A program made the position numbers and the translations under genes. From Variovorax paradoxus (GTDB lineage Bacteria > Pseudomonadota > Gammaproteobacteria > Burkholderiales > Burkholderiaceae_C): a DNA stretch of 43,375 nt. The number at the start of each line of letters is the position of its first letter. Position 1 is the first letter of the stretch. The notes under the pieces are model-generated. The model ran no database searches and was not told where the DNA came from. It saw only the letters and a list, made by a program, of their open reading frames with translations. Location of the stretch: contig NZ_JAGGNV010000031.1 of NCBI RefSeq assembly GCF_018614955.1, positions 4,273 to 47,647 of the forward strand. The letters are read 5' to 3'. This document shows, one piece after another, positions 31,260 to 39,767 of this stretch.

Positions 31260-32420
31260 ATGAAGTATCGAACGCGGACCTTCTACACAGACAGTCAGAA
31301 GGCGCTCATGTGGGAGCGCTGGAAGCAAGGTCAGACCCTCCACCAGATCGCTGGGTTGTTCGATCGACACCATGGGTCGATACGACAGATCCTGGCCGAG
31401 ACAGGCGGGATCCGCCCGCCGGAGCGTCACCGTTCCAGGTTGGCGCTGACCTTGTCCGAGCGAGAGGAGATCTCGCGTGCGGTGGTGGCTGGCTTTTCGA
31501 TCCGCGCAATCGCCACGATCCTTGGACGAGCGCCGTCGACCGTCAGCCGTGAGACCAAGCGCAATGGTGGTCAAGGATGCTATCGGGCGAGCCAGGCCGA
31601 CCAGGCAGCTTGGGATCGAGCCCATCGGCCCAAGCGCTGCAAGCTGGCTGAGAACCGGGCCCTGGCACACATCGTGGCGGGCAAGCTCCAATTGCAGTGG
31701 TCGCCGGAGCAGATTACGGGGTGGCTCACGCATACTTATCCGTGCGACGAGAACTGCCACGTGTCACACGAGACCATCTACCGCAGCCTGTTTATTCAAG
31801 CCCGTGGCGCCTTGAAGAAGGAACTGCTGCAGCACCTCAGGCGCACGCGAGGCATGCGCCGCTCGCGCCACTACACGCAGAAGACAGACATCCACGGAAG
31901 AATCGTAGATGCAATATCGATCAGCGAGCGCCCAGCCGCGGCTGAAGATCGAGCAGTGCCTGGTCACTGGGAAGGGCGACTTGTTGTTCGGAAGTTCCAA
32001 CAGCCAGATCGCGACCCTGGTCGAGCGGCAACGCGCTACGTGATGCTGGTGAAGCTCACTGGCAAGGACACGGAGACGGTCGTCAATGCGCTGATCAAGA
32101 ATGCTCGCAAGCTGCCGCAGGAGCTCTACAAGTCGCTGACCTGGGACCGAGGATCAGAAATGGCCGGCCACAAGCACTTCACTCTGGCGACCGACATCAA
32201 GGTGTACTTCTGTGATCCTCAGAACCCTTGGCAGCGCGGAACCAATGAAAATACGAACGGCCTGCTGAGGCAGTACCTTCCCAAGGGGATCGATGTCTCG
32301 ACCTACTCACAGGCCAAGCTGAATGCCCTTGCACGGAGATTGAACGAGCGACCAAGGAAGACTCTCAACTTCCAAACACCTGCTGAAATGTTCAGCCAAA
32401 CCGTTGCATCGACCGGTTGA
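31260..32420 (+). pseudogene. IS30 transposase with compensating frameshifts, probably inactive
   Basis: 386-residue open frame with AAGGAG 8 bases before ATG 31260. The N-terminal HTH (LTLSEREEISRAVVAGFSIR) and most of the DDE domain match IS30 transposases: second Asp in TWDRGSEMAGHKHF, Glu in RGTNENTNGLLRQYLP. However, after GHWEG the text RLVVRKFQQPDRDPG is not family-like. The neighbouring frame (31975-32030) reads GDLLFGSSNSQIATLVERQ, which is. One extra G near 31974-31976 and one lost A near 32028-32031 leave about 18 wrong codons and delete the first catalytic Asp. It is either a dead transposase or a pair of sequencing errors. Confidence 0.85.
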
Positions 32421-32422
32421 AT
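32403..32422. repeat. IS30 right terminal inverted repeat
   Basis: GTTGCATCGACCGGTTGAAT, the exact reverse complement of 31204-31223. The transposase stop codon TGA (32418-32420) lies inside this repeat, a typical compact IS30 arrangement. Confidence 0.92.
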
Positions 32423-32518
32423 CCGCAGCCAGAACCGGACATTCAAGACAACCTCTCGATTGAGGCAACCTGACCCACTGACATGGCCCAGCGACACTTC
32501 TTCGCGTTGCCCGAGGGC

Positions 32519-33346
32519 TTATGGCGCGTGGACCAGCACGTAGCCACGGTTCTCCACCGTGTCGAAAGTGCGCATGCCTTTCACCAGAGTGGCCGTCGGC
32601 ATCCAGACCCAGCCCGCCACATCCGGGTTGACATCGAGCACGAGGAACGAGTCTGACGCAGCGTCGTAGGCGCCGAGCGGCGAGATGTGGCCACCGCCCT
32701 TCTGGCCCACGGCCTCACGCCTGTAGTTCACGATCACGTAGTCGCCGCCGCGTGCGAGGTTGTTTGCCAGGTCAGCGCGGATGGCCTCCTCGGAAAGCGC
32801 ATCGTCAACGACGACAACTCTTGTGACGAGCGCGTTTGCGCGCAGCATTGCGTCAAACTGGCGCAGCTGGTAGCCGAAATCCTTGACCTGCTTGCCGCCA
32901 ATGATGATCGGCTCGCCAAGCACCTGCGCACGTGTCTTGGGGCCCCTGTCGATCACGCTGTCCTGCGTGAACCGCGGGACGATCGGATCGGCGCCGGCTC
33001 GCATGAACTGCACATCGTCCTTGCGCAGCCGCGTGTGGTCGCGTGGCAGGTCGGCACTGCGGCTGTGCACGGCGTTGAGCACGATCGCGGCCGAGGTGGG
33101 CCCGCAGAACGTGCCGTTGTACTGGGCTTCAAATTGGTTGGCGAGCGCCGCGAAATCGACCTTTGCGCCCGAGCGCCCAAGACGTGCCAGGCCTTCATCG
33201 GACGCAAACGGCACGAGCGCAGGAGACGCTTTCGCCTCTACGCTCGTCGTCGCTGGGCTCGTTGCCGCGCCATGCGTGGCACAGGCCGACAGGAGCGTTG
33301 CGGTGGCGAGCAGCGCGGCGCAGACGAGGCTTCTGATCGGCGACAT
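32519..33346 (-). CDS. Phytochelatin-synthase-like (peptidase C83) lipoprotein
   Basis: 275-residue exported cysteine-peptidase-fold protein. The lipoprotein signal ends LLSACATHG (lipid-attached Cys22). The catalytic Cys is in NGTFCGPTSAAIVL (Cys81), the His in GGGHISPLGAYD and the Asp in FLVLDVNPD, the full triad of phytochelatin synthases. Bacterial short forms usually have only this domain and cleave glutathione to gamma-Glu-Cys. GGAG lies 7 bases before ATG 33346. A lipid anchor puts it in the periplasm. The substrate and any link to metals are inferred from the family only. Confidence 0.9.
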   Translation of the reverse strand: MSPIRSLVCAALLATATLLSACATHGAATSPATTSVEAKASPALVPFASDEGLARLGRSGAKVDFAALANQFEAQYNGTFCGPTSAAIVLNAVHSRSADLPRDHTRLRKDDVQFMRAGADPIVPRFTQDSVIDRGPKTRAQVLGEPIIIGGKQVKDFGYQLRQFDAMLRANALVTRVVVVDDALSEEAIRADLANNLARGGDYVIVNYRREAVGQKGGGHISPLGAYDAASDSFLVLDVNPDVAGWVWMPTATLVKGMRTFDTVENRGYVLVHAP

Positions 33347-33472
33347 GAGTGACTCCAGGGGTTGCGGAGGGCGGCCCATTGTCGTCGACTACGCACCAGC
33401 AGGCGAACCATGCCGAGCGAGGTTGAGCCTCGTCTAGGTTCGCCCTATGCAATCGCGTGTATCGGAGGAATC

Positions 33473-34111
33473 ATGAACGTCGCTCACAAGTTTGCGCTGC
33501 TTGTCGCAGCAATCTCCATTGTGGTAGTCGCTTCACAAGGATGCGCCTCATCTGCGCCGAAAGCGGCAAGCTATGAGGCACCACCGCTAGGGACGACCTG
33601 GGTTTCTTCCAGGCGCGATACAGGCAGCTTTGGCACCGCAAGCACGCAACTTTCGTACAAACGCGGAGAGATCGCCTGGCAGGGTAGTCAACTCGTGGCT
33701 TTCGAGTCCACGGAGGGAACCATCTTGGCTCAACCCAACGGAAACTGGGTCGGGCTGTTTGTCCAGGGACGACCCCTCATCACATGGGATCCTCCTCTCA
33801 GCTTCGAGTGGCCTTTGACCGTTGGCAAGACCTGGAGCGCTAGTCACACGCAGACCATTCACGCCACGCAGCAGCGTCAGCGCCTCGACATGGTGTACTG
33901 GGTTGAAGCGAGCTAAAACGTATCCGTGCCGGCGGGAACGTTCGAAGCGTACAGGGTGAAGTGGACGGACAACATGGGCAACGAGAACCTGGTGTGGTTC
34001 AGCCCGGCACTCGGCATCTACGTGAAGCAGTCGATGCGGCGCACAGATAGTCATCCGCAAGGCCCAGGGACGCGCGAACAGCAGTTGATCTCACAGGCAA
34101 TAAGGAAATAG
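33473..34111 (+). pseudogene. Putative lipoprotein interrupted by an in-frame stop
   Basis: GGAGGAATC precedes ATG 33473. The first part encodes a signal peptide with a possible lipobox (VASQGCASS) and a beta-rich body (LGTTWVSSRRDTG, FEWPLTVGKTWSASHTQT) ending YWVEAS and TAA at 33914-33916. The same frame then continues with family-like text: VPAGTFEAYRVKWTDNMGNE, WFSPALGIYVKQSMRR and QQLISQAIRK to TAG 34111. Without the TAA it would be one protein of about 212 residues. I do not recognise a named family. Either a nonsense mutation or a sequencing error splits it. Confidence 0.75.
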
Positions 34112-34242
34112 CTGCAGGAGCGCTGGAAACGATGGGAACGCGACGGGCACCCGGTCGTTCCAATTCACCCTAAATCGGAATCGCTCGGAATCCGTGTTCG
34201 GCCACGAGCAGATGTCGGGCGACAGGCCTCAACGCCGCTGCA

Positions 34243-35346
34243 TCAGTGCAGGCGGTAATCGAGGATGACATCGGCACTCGGCTCGATGCCGAGGCCTGGA
34301 CCCTGTGGCACTGTCATCACTCCGCCCTTTGGCACGATGGCGTCGCCATAGAGTTGCGCTTCCAGGTCGAAGAACCGCCACTCGACCACTGCATTGGCGC
34401 CGCCGAGGGCCGCGCTGGCATGAACCCCGGCGACGAGCCCGGGTCCGTCATAGAAAGCGTGCACCATCACCGTGGCGTTGTGCGCATTCGCCAAGGCGAA
34501 GACTTTGCGCAGCTCGGTGATGCCGCCCATCTTCGCCGGGCTGGGTTGAATGAAGTCCACTGCGCCCGCCTGGAGCATGTGCGCGAAGTCCATCAGGGTC
34601 GACGCGTTCTCGCCCGCCGCAATCGAAATGCCCCCTTCGCGGCGCATCCGTGCCAGGCCGTCGAGGTTTTCGGGCGGCCAGACCGGCTCCTCGAGCCAGC
34701 GAAGGTTGTACTCGCGCAAGCGGTCGGCCATGTCCAGCGCGTCACGCACGGACCACTGGCAATTGACATCGAGCGTGATCTCCACTTCTTCTCCGGCCGC
34801 TTCGCGCGCTGCGCGCACACAGGCCGGGTCGATCTCATGAAGCTTCAGGCGCGTATAGCCCAAACCCAGCGCGCGGTTCGCGTTTTCGGCGACCAGCTCC
34901 GGGTCGGTGTAGCGAATCAGGCTGGCATAGCACGACAACTCGGCTGCGTCGCTGCCGCCTAGCAAGCGATGCACCGGTTGCCCCGCCGCTTTGCCTGCAA
35001 TGTCCCACAGCGCGATGTCGAGGGCGGAGAGCCCGAACATGATGGCCCCACTGCGCCCAAAAATGTGCAGGGTGCGTTGCACCTCTCGCATCAGCTTTTC
35101 TATCAACAGGGGGTCGCGGCCGAGACAAAGCGGCGCAATGACGTTATCGATGGCTGCCTTGACGACCGGCACGACCGTGAAGCCGAAACTCTCGCCCCAT
35201 CCGACCAGGCCGCTATCGGTGGTCACCTTGAGCAACAGCGAATCCACCGTCTTCAGATCCTTGCCACCCCATGCGCCGGCGTCGGACCTGCCGCCGACCG
35301 TAAAAGGAATGCGCAGAGGAATCGCCTCGACCTGCTGAATTTTCAT
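34243..35346 (-). CDS. Mandelate racemase/muconate lactonizing enzyme family protein (enolase superfamily)
   Basis: 367-residue enolase-superfamily enzyme. The N-terminal capping domain starts MKIQQVEAIPLRIPF. In the barrel, the catalytic Lys region is YTRLKLHE, and the metal ligands are in ITLDVNCQW (Asp), LRWLEEPVWP (Glu) and IAAGENAS (Glu). These enzymes abstract the alpha-proton of a carboxylate, racemising, dehydrating or cycloisomerising it. The C-terminal part keeps GGITELRKVFALA. Flanking genes are unrelated, so the substrate cannot be guessed beyond a carboxylic acid, perhaps a sugar acid. Confidence 0.92.
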   Translation of the reverse strand: MKIQQVEAIPLRIPFTVGGRSDAGAWGGKDLKTVDSLLLKVTTDSGLVGWGESFGFTVVPVVKAAIDNVIAPLCLGRDPLLIEKLMREVQRTLHIFGRSGAIMFGLSALDIALWDIAGKAAGQPVHRLLGGSDAAELSCYASLIRYTDPELVAENANRALGLGYTRLKLHEIDPACVRAAREAAGEEVEITLDVNCQWSVRDALDMADRLREYNLRWLEEPVWPPENLDGLARMRREGGISIAAGENASTLMDFAHMLQAGAVDFIQPSPAKMGGITELRKVFALANAHNATVMVHAFYDGPGLVAGVHASAALGGANAVVEWRFFDLEAQLYGDAIVPKGGVMTVPQGPGLGIEPSADVILDYRLH

Positions 35347-35755
35347 ATCGAGCTTTCATGAAGGGGCAAGGGTCGCCGTCCGAGGCGCTGTCCTTCGGAT
35401 TCCTTGATCAGCAGCGATCGCCGGCGGTGACGAAGCGCGGGAGATGCGACAGGAGAGCCAAGTACGGGCTCTCGCCAAGCGGCAAGACCCTCGTCAATGC
35501 TCGACGGAGCCAGTCTAGCGACGCGGCTTCCCCTTTGCAAACAGGCGGGAGACAGCCGCGCGCGAAGATGTAGGCGGTAGCAAGGAGCTGAATTCGCGAC
35601 AAAACAACCGGCCGCTTTCGCGCTGAAGAGGCCGGCAACGCGGCAGGACCCCTTTGCTCCGTCTGAAAGGACGCGGACCCCAATATGGGCTTCGCACCTG
35701 CTGTCCTTCAAGAACTTGGGCATCTCGTATCATCGAAGTCAGAAACAGATCCCCC
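35347..35755. other. Intergenic region between divergent enolase-family and cupin genes
   Basis: 409 bases with no supportable gene. It must hold the promoters for 35346 (minus) and 35756 (plus). Short frames on both strands lack ribosome sites and conserved text. No clear palindrome or hairpin stood out. Confidence 0.5.
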
Positions 35756-36256
35756 ATGGCGCAGCCGACCAACAACCAGAGCATCACGCCGGAGGCACGA
35801 CCGGTCATCGAAGAACTGGACCGCTTCGCGACCCGGCCCGATGTGTTGTGCGTCCTGCGGCAGGCGGCCGCCGATGCCCGCGAGAATTTGCGGCAGAACC
35901 CGAACATTGCCGAAGCCTTTGCAGCATTGGATCTCTCGAGTCTTGGGTGCCCAGTGCCCGCGGCGATCGGTAGCGTCAGGGTCGTGGTGACTCGTGGCAT
36001 CGGCGGCGCAAGTATTGAGCGGCATGTGAATAGCACACAGTATCTGTTGGCGCTGGATGGCGCCGTGGAAACGCACGTCCAGACAACGGACGGCTGGCGC
36101 GTGGATCGTTATGGGCAAGGCGATCCGGCCGTACTGGAAAATCGATGGCACGTTGTTCCGCCGGGGGTTTGGCACAAATCCACCGCGCCCGGAGCGCGGA
36201 ACTGGGGCATCGTGGCTTTCCATTCCGCACGCGACGTGAGCGACGAGTATCAGTGA
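35756..36256 (+). CDS. Single-domain cupin protein
   Basis: 166 residues from ATG 35756. The first ~70 residues are helical (EARPVIEELDRFATRPDV). The cupin barrel follows, with ERHVNSTQYLLALDGAVETH as motif 1 and HVVPPGVWHKSTAPG as motif 2, which supply His residues for a metal site. The layout, helical N-terminus plus one cupin, resembles small metal-dependent enzymes or sensors, but no named family can be given. It converges with the large cyclase gene, whose stop is only 4 bp away on the other strand. Confidence 0.8.
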   Translation: MAQPTNNQSITPEARPVIEELDRFATRPDVLCVLRQAAADARENLRQNPNIAEAFAALDLSSLGCPVPAAIGSVRVVVTRGIGGASIERHVNSTQYLLALDGAVETHVQTTDGWRVDRYGQGDPAVLENRWHVVPPGVWHKSTAPGARNWGIVAFHSARDVSDEYQ

Positions 36257-36260
36257 AGGC

Positions 36261-39200
36261 TCAGCCTTGCCCCGACCCCCGCAGCAACTCGCGCGCCTCG
36301 ATCAAGTCAGCGGCATCGAAGCCTTCGGTAAACCATTCATACACGGAGGCAAGTTCGAGCAAGGCCTGCGCGTGCCCGCCATGGAGACGCGCCAACCGGA
36401 CCATGCTGACGCATGTGCGCAATTCAAGAGACTTGGCGCTTTGCTGTCTGGCGATGGAAAGAGCGCGTTCGAAGCAGGTCTGCGCCTCGGCGGCATTTTC
36501 CGTGGAGAGGGCAAGAAGCAACTCTCCCCTGACGCGAAAGAGCTCAGCCTCCCACCAATACGTACCCATCTCACTGGCGAGGCCCAGCGCCTTGGTGACC
36601 GATTCCAGTCCCTCGGCGATTTGTCCGGCACGCGAGAGCGCCTGAACCTGCAACAGCAGGAATAGCGGCTGCCAGACCTTGGCACCGGTAGCCTTGTACG
36701 CTAACAGCGCCTGCTCGATGTGGGTGAATCCGCTTTCGGTATTGCCTAGCTCGGCCTCGGCCCATCCTTGGACGATCAGGCCGTGGACGAGCCAGCTCGG
36801 GAAACCCTGTTCGGTGGCGAAATCGGTCGTCGCTTCGGCCGCTTGCAGAGCCAGAGACGCTTCGCCGCGGAATTGATGGACCCATGCCAATGAAGCCATC
36901 GCGTACGCGAGGCTGAACGGGTGCCGAGGCGTTGCCGCATGCGCCGCCCGCTGCGCTTGCGCGACGCCCGCAACCGCCTGATCCGGGTATCCCAACAGCC
37001 ACAGCCCCAGCGCGCCGAAGGCAAGACAGGAGACCCTCGGATCCCGGCCCAGGCTGTCGCGCAGTGCGTGATCGTGCACGTCCTCGTAGCGCTGAACCGC
37101 CAGCTCCATATGCGACCTGCAATCGATCAGGTCGCCGACCCGAAGCAACGTGAGTCCGAGCAATTCGTGGCCGCTCACAAACAGCTCGGTTTCCAGCCTG
37201 CGCTCGGCCAAGCCCAGAAGTTGCTCGCCGATATCGCGCGCCAACCGCAGTTCACCCCGATTGATGTACAGCAACCCCAATCCTGAAAGCACCCGAACGA
37301 GGTCGGCGCTATCGGTGGTGTCCTGGCATAGTTCGCGGGCCCGCTCGTAGGCTTGGGCGACCTCCGGCACCGCGAAGCCGCGCGTCGCCATCCATGCCGA
37401 CCCGAGCATCGATTGAATCTGCAACTCGCGCGAGTCGCGCCCCGCCGGATCGGAAAGTCCCGGCAGCATGGTCAGCGACGAGCTGAGATGATCGATTGCC
37501 GTGGCGTAGGCGGAGCGTTGCATCGCTTGCGATCCGGCGCGCATCAGGAAATCGACCGCCTTCGGCACGTTGTCGCTGCAAGCATAGTGATGGGCAAGCT
37601 CGCTGCAGTGATCGTCCAGGTGATCGCTGAAATGCGCTTCCATTGCTTGCGCCACGCGCGAATGCAAGATGCGCCTGGTGTCAGCCAGCAGCTCGCCGTA
37701 GGCCGTCTCCCGGGTGAGTGCGTGCTTGAACACGTATTCCACATCGGGGAACACCGTTCGCTCGAAGATGAATTCGGCACTCTGCAGGCGGTCGAGCATC
37801 TCCTGGAGCTGCGTTTCGGAACTCTGCGCCACACGCTCGATGAGACGCAGCGGGGACGTATTGCCGAGCACCGCAAGCATCTGTAGAAACGCCTTGTGCT
37901 CGGGCTCCAAGCGGTCGATGCGGGCCGCCAACACGCCCTGCACCGTTGCGGGCATCTCGATCGTCGCCAATGCGCGGGTGAGCACGATCTCTTCACCGCG
38001 TCGCATCAGAACACTATGATCGAACAGGGTCTGAACGTACTCCTCCATGAAGAATGGATTTCCCTGCGTCTTCTCGACAATGAGCGATTTCAGTTCGGCG
38101 AGCGCGGGAGCGGTTCCGAGCAAGGCGATCAGCAGCGCTTCGGCATCCTCACGCCCGAACGCTTTCAAGCGCAATTGGCTGTGCGACGTGGCAGCGTCCC
38201 AGCTGGGTTGGTACTCCGGACGATAGTTGACGAGCAGCAGGATGCGCGCACCCTCCACGGCACGACCGAACATCGTCAGGAAACTCTGGCTCTCGGCGTC
38301 CAGCCAATGCAGGTCCTCCATCACCATCAAGACCGGCTGGTTGACGGCTTCGCGCAGCACCAGTCGCTGAATTGCGTCGAACGTTCGGCGGCGCTGGATC
38401 TGCGGATCCATCTTGTCGATCGGCGCGGCAGCATCCCTGACGCCCAGCAAGGCCAACAAGAAGGGGATCGCGTCATCAAGGCTGCGATCGAGCCCCAGCA
38501 CGCGGCCGGTCACCTTCTCCAGCTTGCGGCGGTCGTCGTCGGCCGGCGCAATCTGCAGGTAGCTCTTCAGCATGTCGATCAACGGCAGGTAGGGAAACGC
38601 CTTGCCGTAGGAGTCCGAACTGCACTCCAAGATCAGGCAGCCCTCTTTCGCCAGCAGCTTGAACTCGTGACACAGGCGCGACTTGCCCACGCCCGCCTCG
38701 CCGATGACGCCGATGATTTGTCCTTCGCCCGCCTTGGCCAGCTGCAGCATCGCCTGCATTCGTTCGAGCTCGTTCTGGCGGCCGACGAACCGTGCCAAGC
38801 CATGGCTGGCGGACACTTCGAGGCGGGTATGCAATGGGCCGACGCCGGTGACTTCGAAGAGGTTGATGTTCGCACTGACGCCTTTCAAAGGGACGCTGCC
38901 CAGGCTGCGAAACTCGAAGTAGCCCTCTGTTAGGCGATGGGTGGATTCGCTGACGACCACTGAGCCGGGTGCCGCGACGTGCTCAATGCGAGCTGCCAAT
39001 CCCGTCGAGTGCCCGATCGGCACATAGTCCGCGCGCTGGTCGTCGGTCGGGATCGAACGCACGACCACTTCACCGGTATGGATGCCCACCCTGATCTGCA
39101 CGGCGGGCAGCCCCTTTTCCCGCAGCAGCCGGGCGCCGTACGCTTTCATCTGCTCCTGCATGCTGAGCGCCGCGTAGAGAGCCCGTCGGGCGTGATCCTC

Positions 39201-39710
39201 GCGCGCGATCGGAGCGCCGAAGAAGGCGAAGATTCCGTCACCCAGCGCCTGGGCGACATAGCCTTCGTAGCGGTACACGGCACTCATCATCAGGCGCAGT
39301 GCCGGATCGATGACCTGCTGCGCGACTTCCGGGTCCATGCCGTCGAGCAGCGCCATCGAGCCCTTGATGTCCGCGAACAGCGCGGTGATGATCTTGCGCT
39401 CGCCGGCGTGCTTCGTGAGATGTGCTGCGTGGCCAAGCCGGAATCGCTCAGCCAGATGCGCCGGAACGTACGGATCCGCCGTGGCAGCCTCGGCCGACAC
39501 GCCGGTACGCGCAGCCTGCGAAGATTCAATGGTCGCTGCCGCAACGACCGCCGGCTTCGGAGTCAGCGGCGTTCCGCACTTTCGACAAAACCTGCTGGCT
39601 GCCGCATTCGCGGCATGGCATCCGCTGCAAATCAACTCGAGCTTGGCACCGCAATCCTGGCAAAAGCTGGCATCGGCAAGATTCTCACATTGGCAGAGGG
39701 GACACTGCAT
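36261..39710 (-). CDS. Class III adenylate/guanylate cyclase with AAA ATPase and TPR region
   Basis: 1149-residue multidomain signalling protein. Residues 3-46 form two zinc ribbons (CPLCQCENLADASFCQDCG and CSGCHAANAAASRFCRKCG). Residues ~104-285 are a class III cyclase domain with both metal Asps (FADIKGSMALL, Asp114; ALGDGIFAFFGAP, Asp158). Residues ~305-650 are an ATPase/STAND-type module with Walker A GEAGVGKSR (~337-345) and a Walker-B-like VLMVMEDLHWLD. The remainder is helical repeat (TPR-like). GGGAG precedes the ATG. Such proteins couple ligand or protein sensing to cyclic-nucleotide formation and are common in Burkholderiales and rhizobia. The nucleotide made and partner are unknown. 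Confidence 0.92.
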   Translation of the reverse strand: MQCPLCQCENLADASFCQDCGAKLELICSGCHAANAAASRFCRKCGTPLTPKPAVVAAATIESSQAARTGVSAEAATADPYVPAHLAERFRLGHAAHLTKHAGERKIITALFADIKGSMALLDGMDPEVAQQVIDPALRLMMSAVYRYEGYVAQALGDGIFAFFGAPIAREDHARRALYAALSMQEQMKAYGARLLREKGLPAVQIRVGIHTGEVVVRSIPTDDQRADYVPIGHSTGLAARIEHVAAPGSVVVSESTHRLTEGYFEFRSLGSVPLKGVSANINLFEVTGVGPLHTRLEVSASHGLARFVGRQNELERMQAMLQLAKAGEGQIIGVIGEAGVGKSRLCHEFKLLAKEGCLILECSSDSYGKAFPYLPLIDMLKSYLQIAPADDDRRKLEKVTGRVLGLDRSLDDAIPFLLALLGVRDAAAPIDKMDPQIQRRRTFDAIQRLVLREAVNQPVLMVMEDLHWLDAESQSFLTMFGRAVEGARILLLVNYRPEYQPSWDAATSHSQLRLKAFGREDAEALLIALLGTAPALAELKSLIVEKTQGNPFFMEEYVQTLFDHSVLMRRGEEIVLTRALATIEMPATVQGVLAARIDRLEPEHKAFLQMLAVLGNTSPLRLIERVAQSSETQLQEMLDRLQSAEFIFERTVFPDVEYVFKHALTRETAYGELLADTRRILHSRVAQAMEAHFSDHLDDHCSELAHHYACSDNVPKAVDFLMRAGSQAMQRSAYATAIDHLSSSLTMLPGLSDPAGRDSRELQIQSMLGSAWMATRGFAVPEVAQAYERARELCQDTTDSADLVRVLSGLGLLYINRGELRLARDIGEQLLGLAERRLETELFVSGHELLGLTLLRVGDLIDCRSHMELAVQRYEDVHDHALRDSLGRDPRVSCLAFGALGLWLLGYPDQAVAGVAQAQRAAHAATPRHPFSLAYAMASLAWVHQFRGEASLALQAAEATTDFATEQGFPSWLVHGLIVQGWAEAELGNTESGFTHIEQALLAYKATGAKVWQPLFLLLQVQALSRAGQIAEGLESVTKALGLASEMGTYWWEAELFRVRGELLLALSTENAAEAQTCFERALSIARQQSAKSLELRTCVSMVRLARLHGGHAQALLELASVYEWFTEGFDAADLIEARELLRGSGQG

Positions 39711-39767
39711 TCGCGGCTCCCAGTGATCTGGTGGCGCAAAAAGCTGAGAAACGACAATGCAACACTG

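Larger units (their letters stand above)
31204..32422. mobile_element. IS30-family insertion sequence, complete ends
   Basis: 1219-bp element bounded by perfect 20-bp inverted repeats at 31204-31223 and 32403-32422 and filled by one transposase gene. The flanking triplets (CGA on the left, CCG on the right) do not match, so no target duplication is visible. Codon use is less GC-rich than in the neighbours. The insertion truncates the Bug receptor gene on its left; the right flank is unrelated non-coding DNA before 32519, suggesting a deletion or recombination after insertion. Confidence 0.9.

Noticed and set aside
33926..34111. Separate small gene starting at GTG 33926
   Set aside because: It is in frame with the preceding lipoprotein gene and only an internal stop separates them; no ribosome site precedes the GTG.
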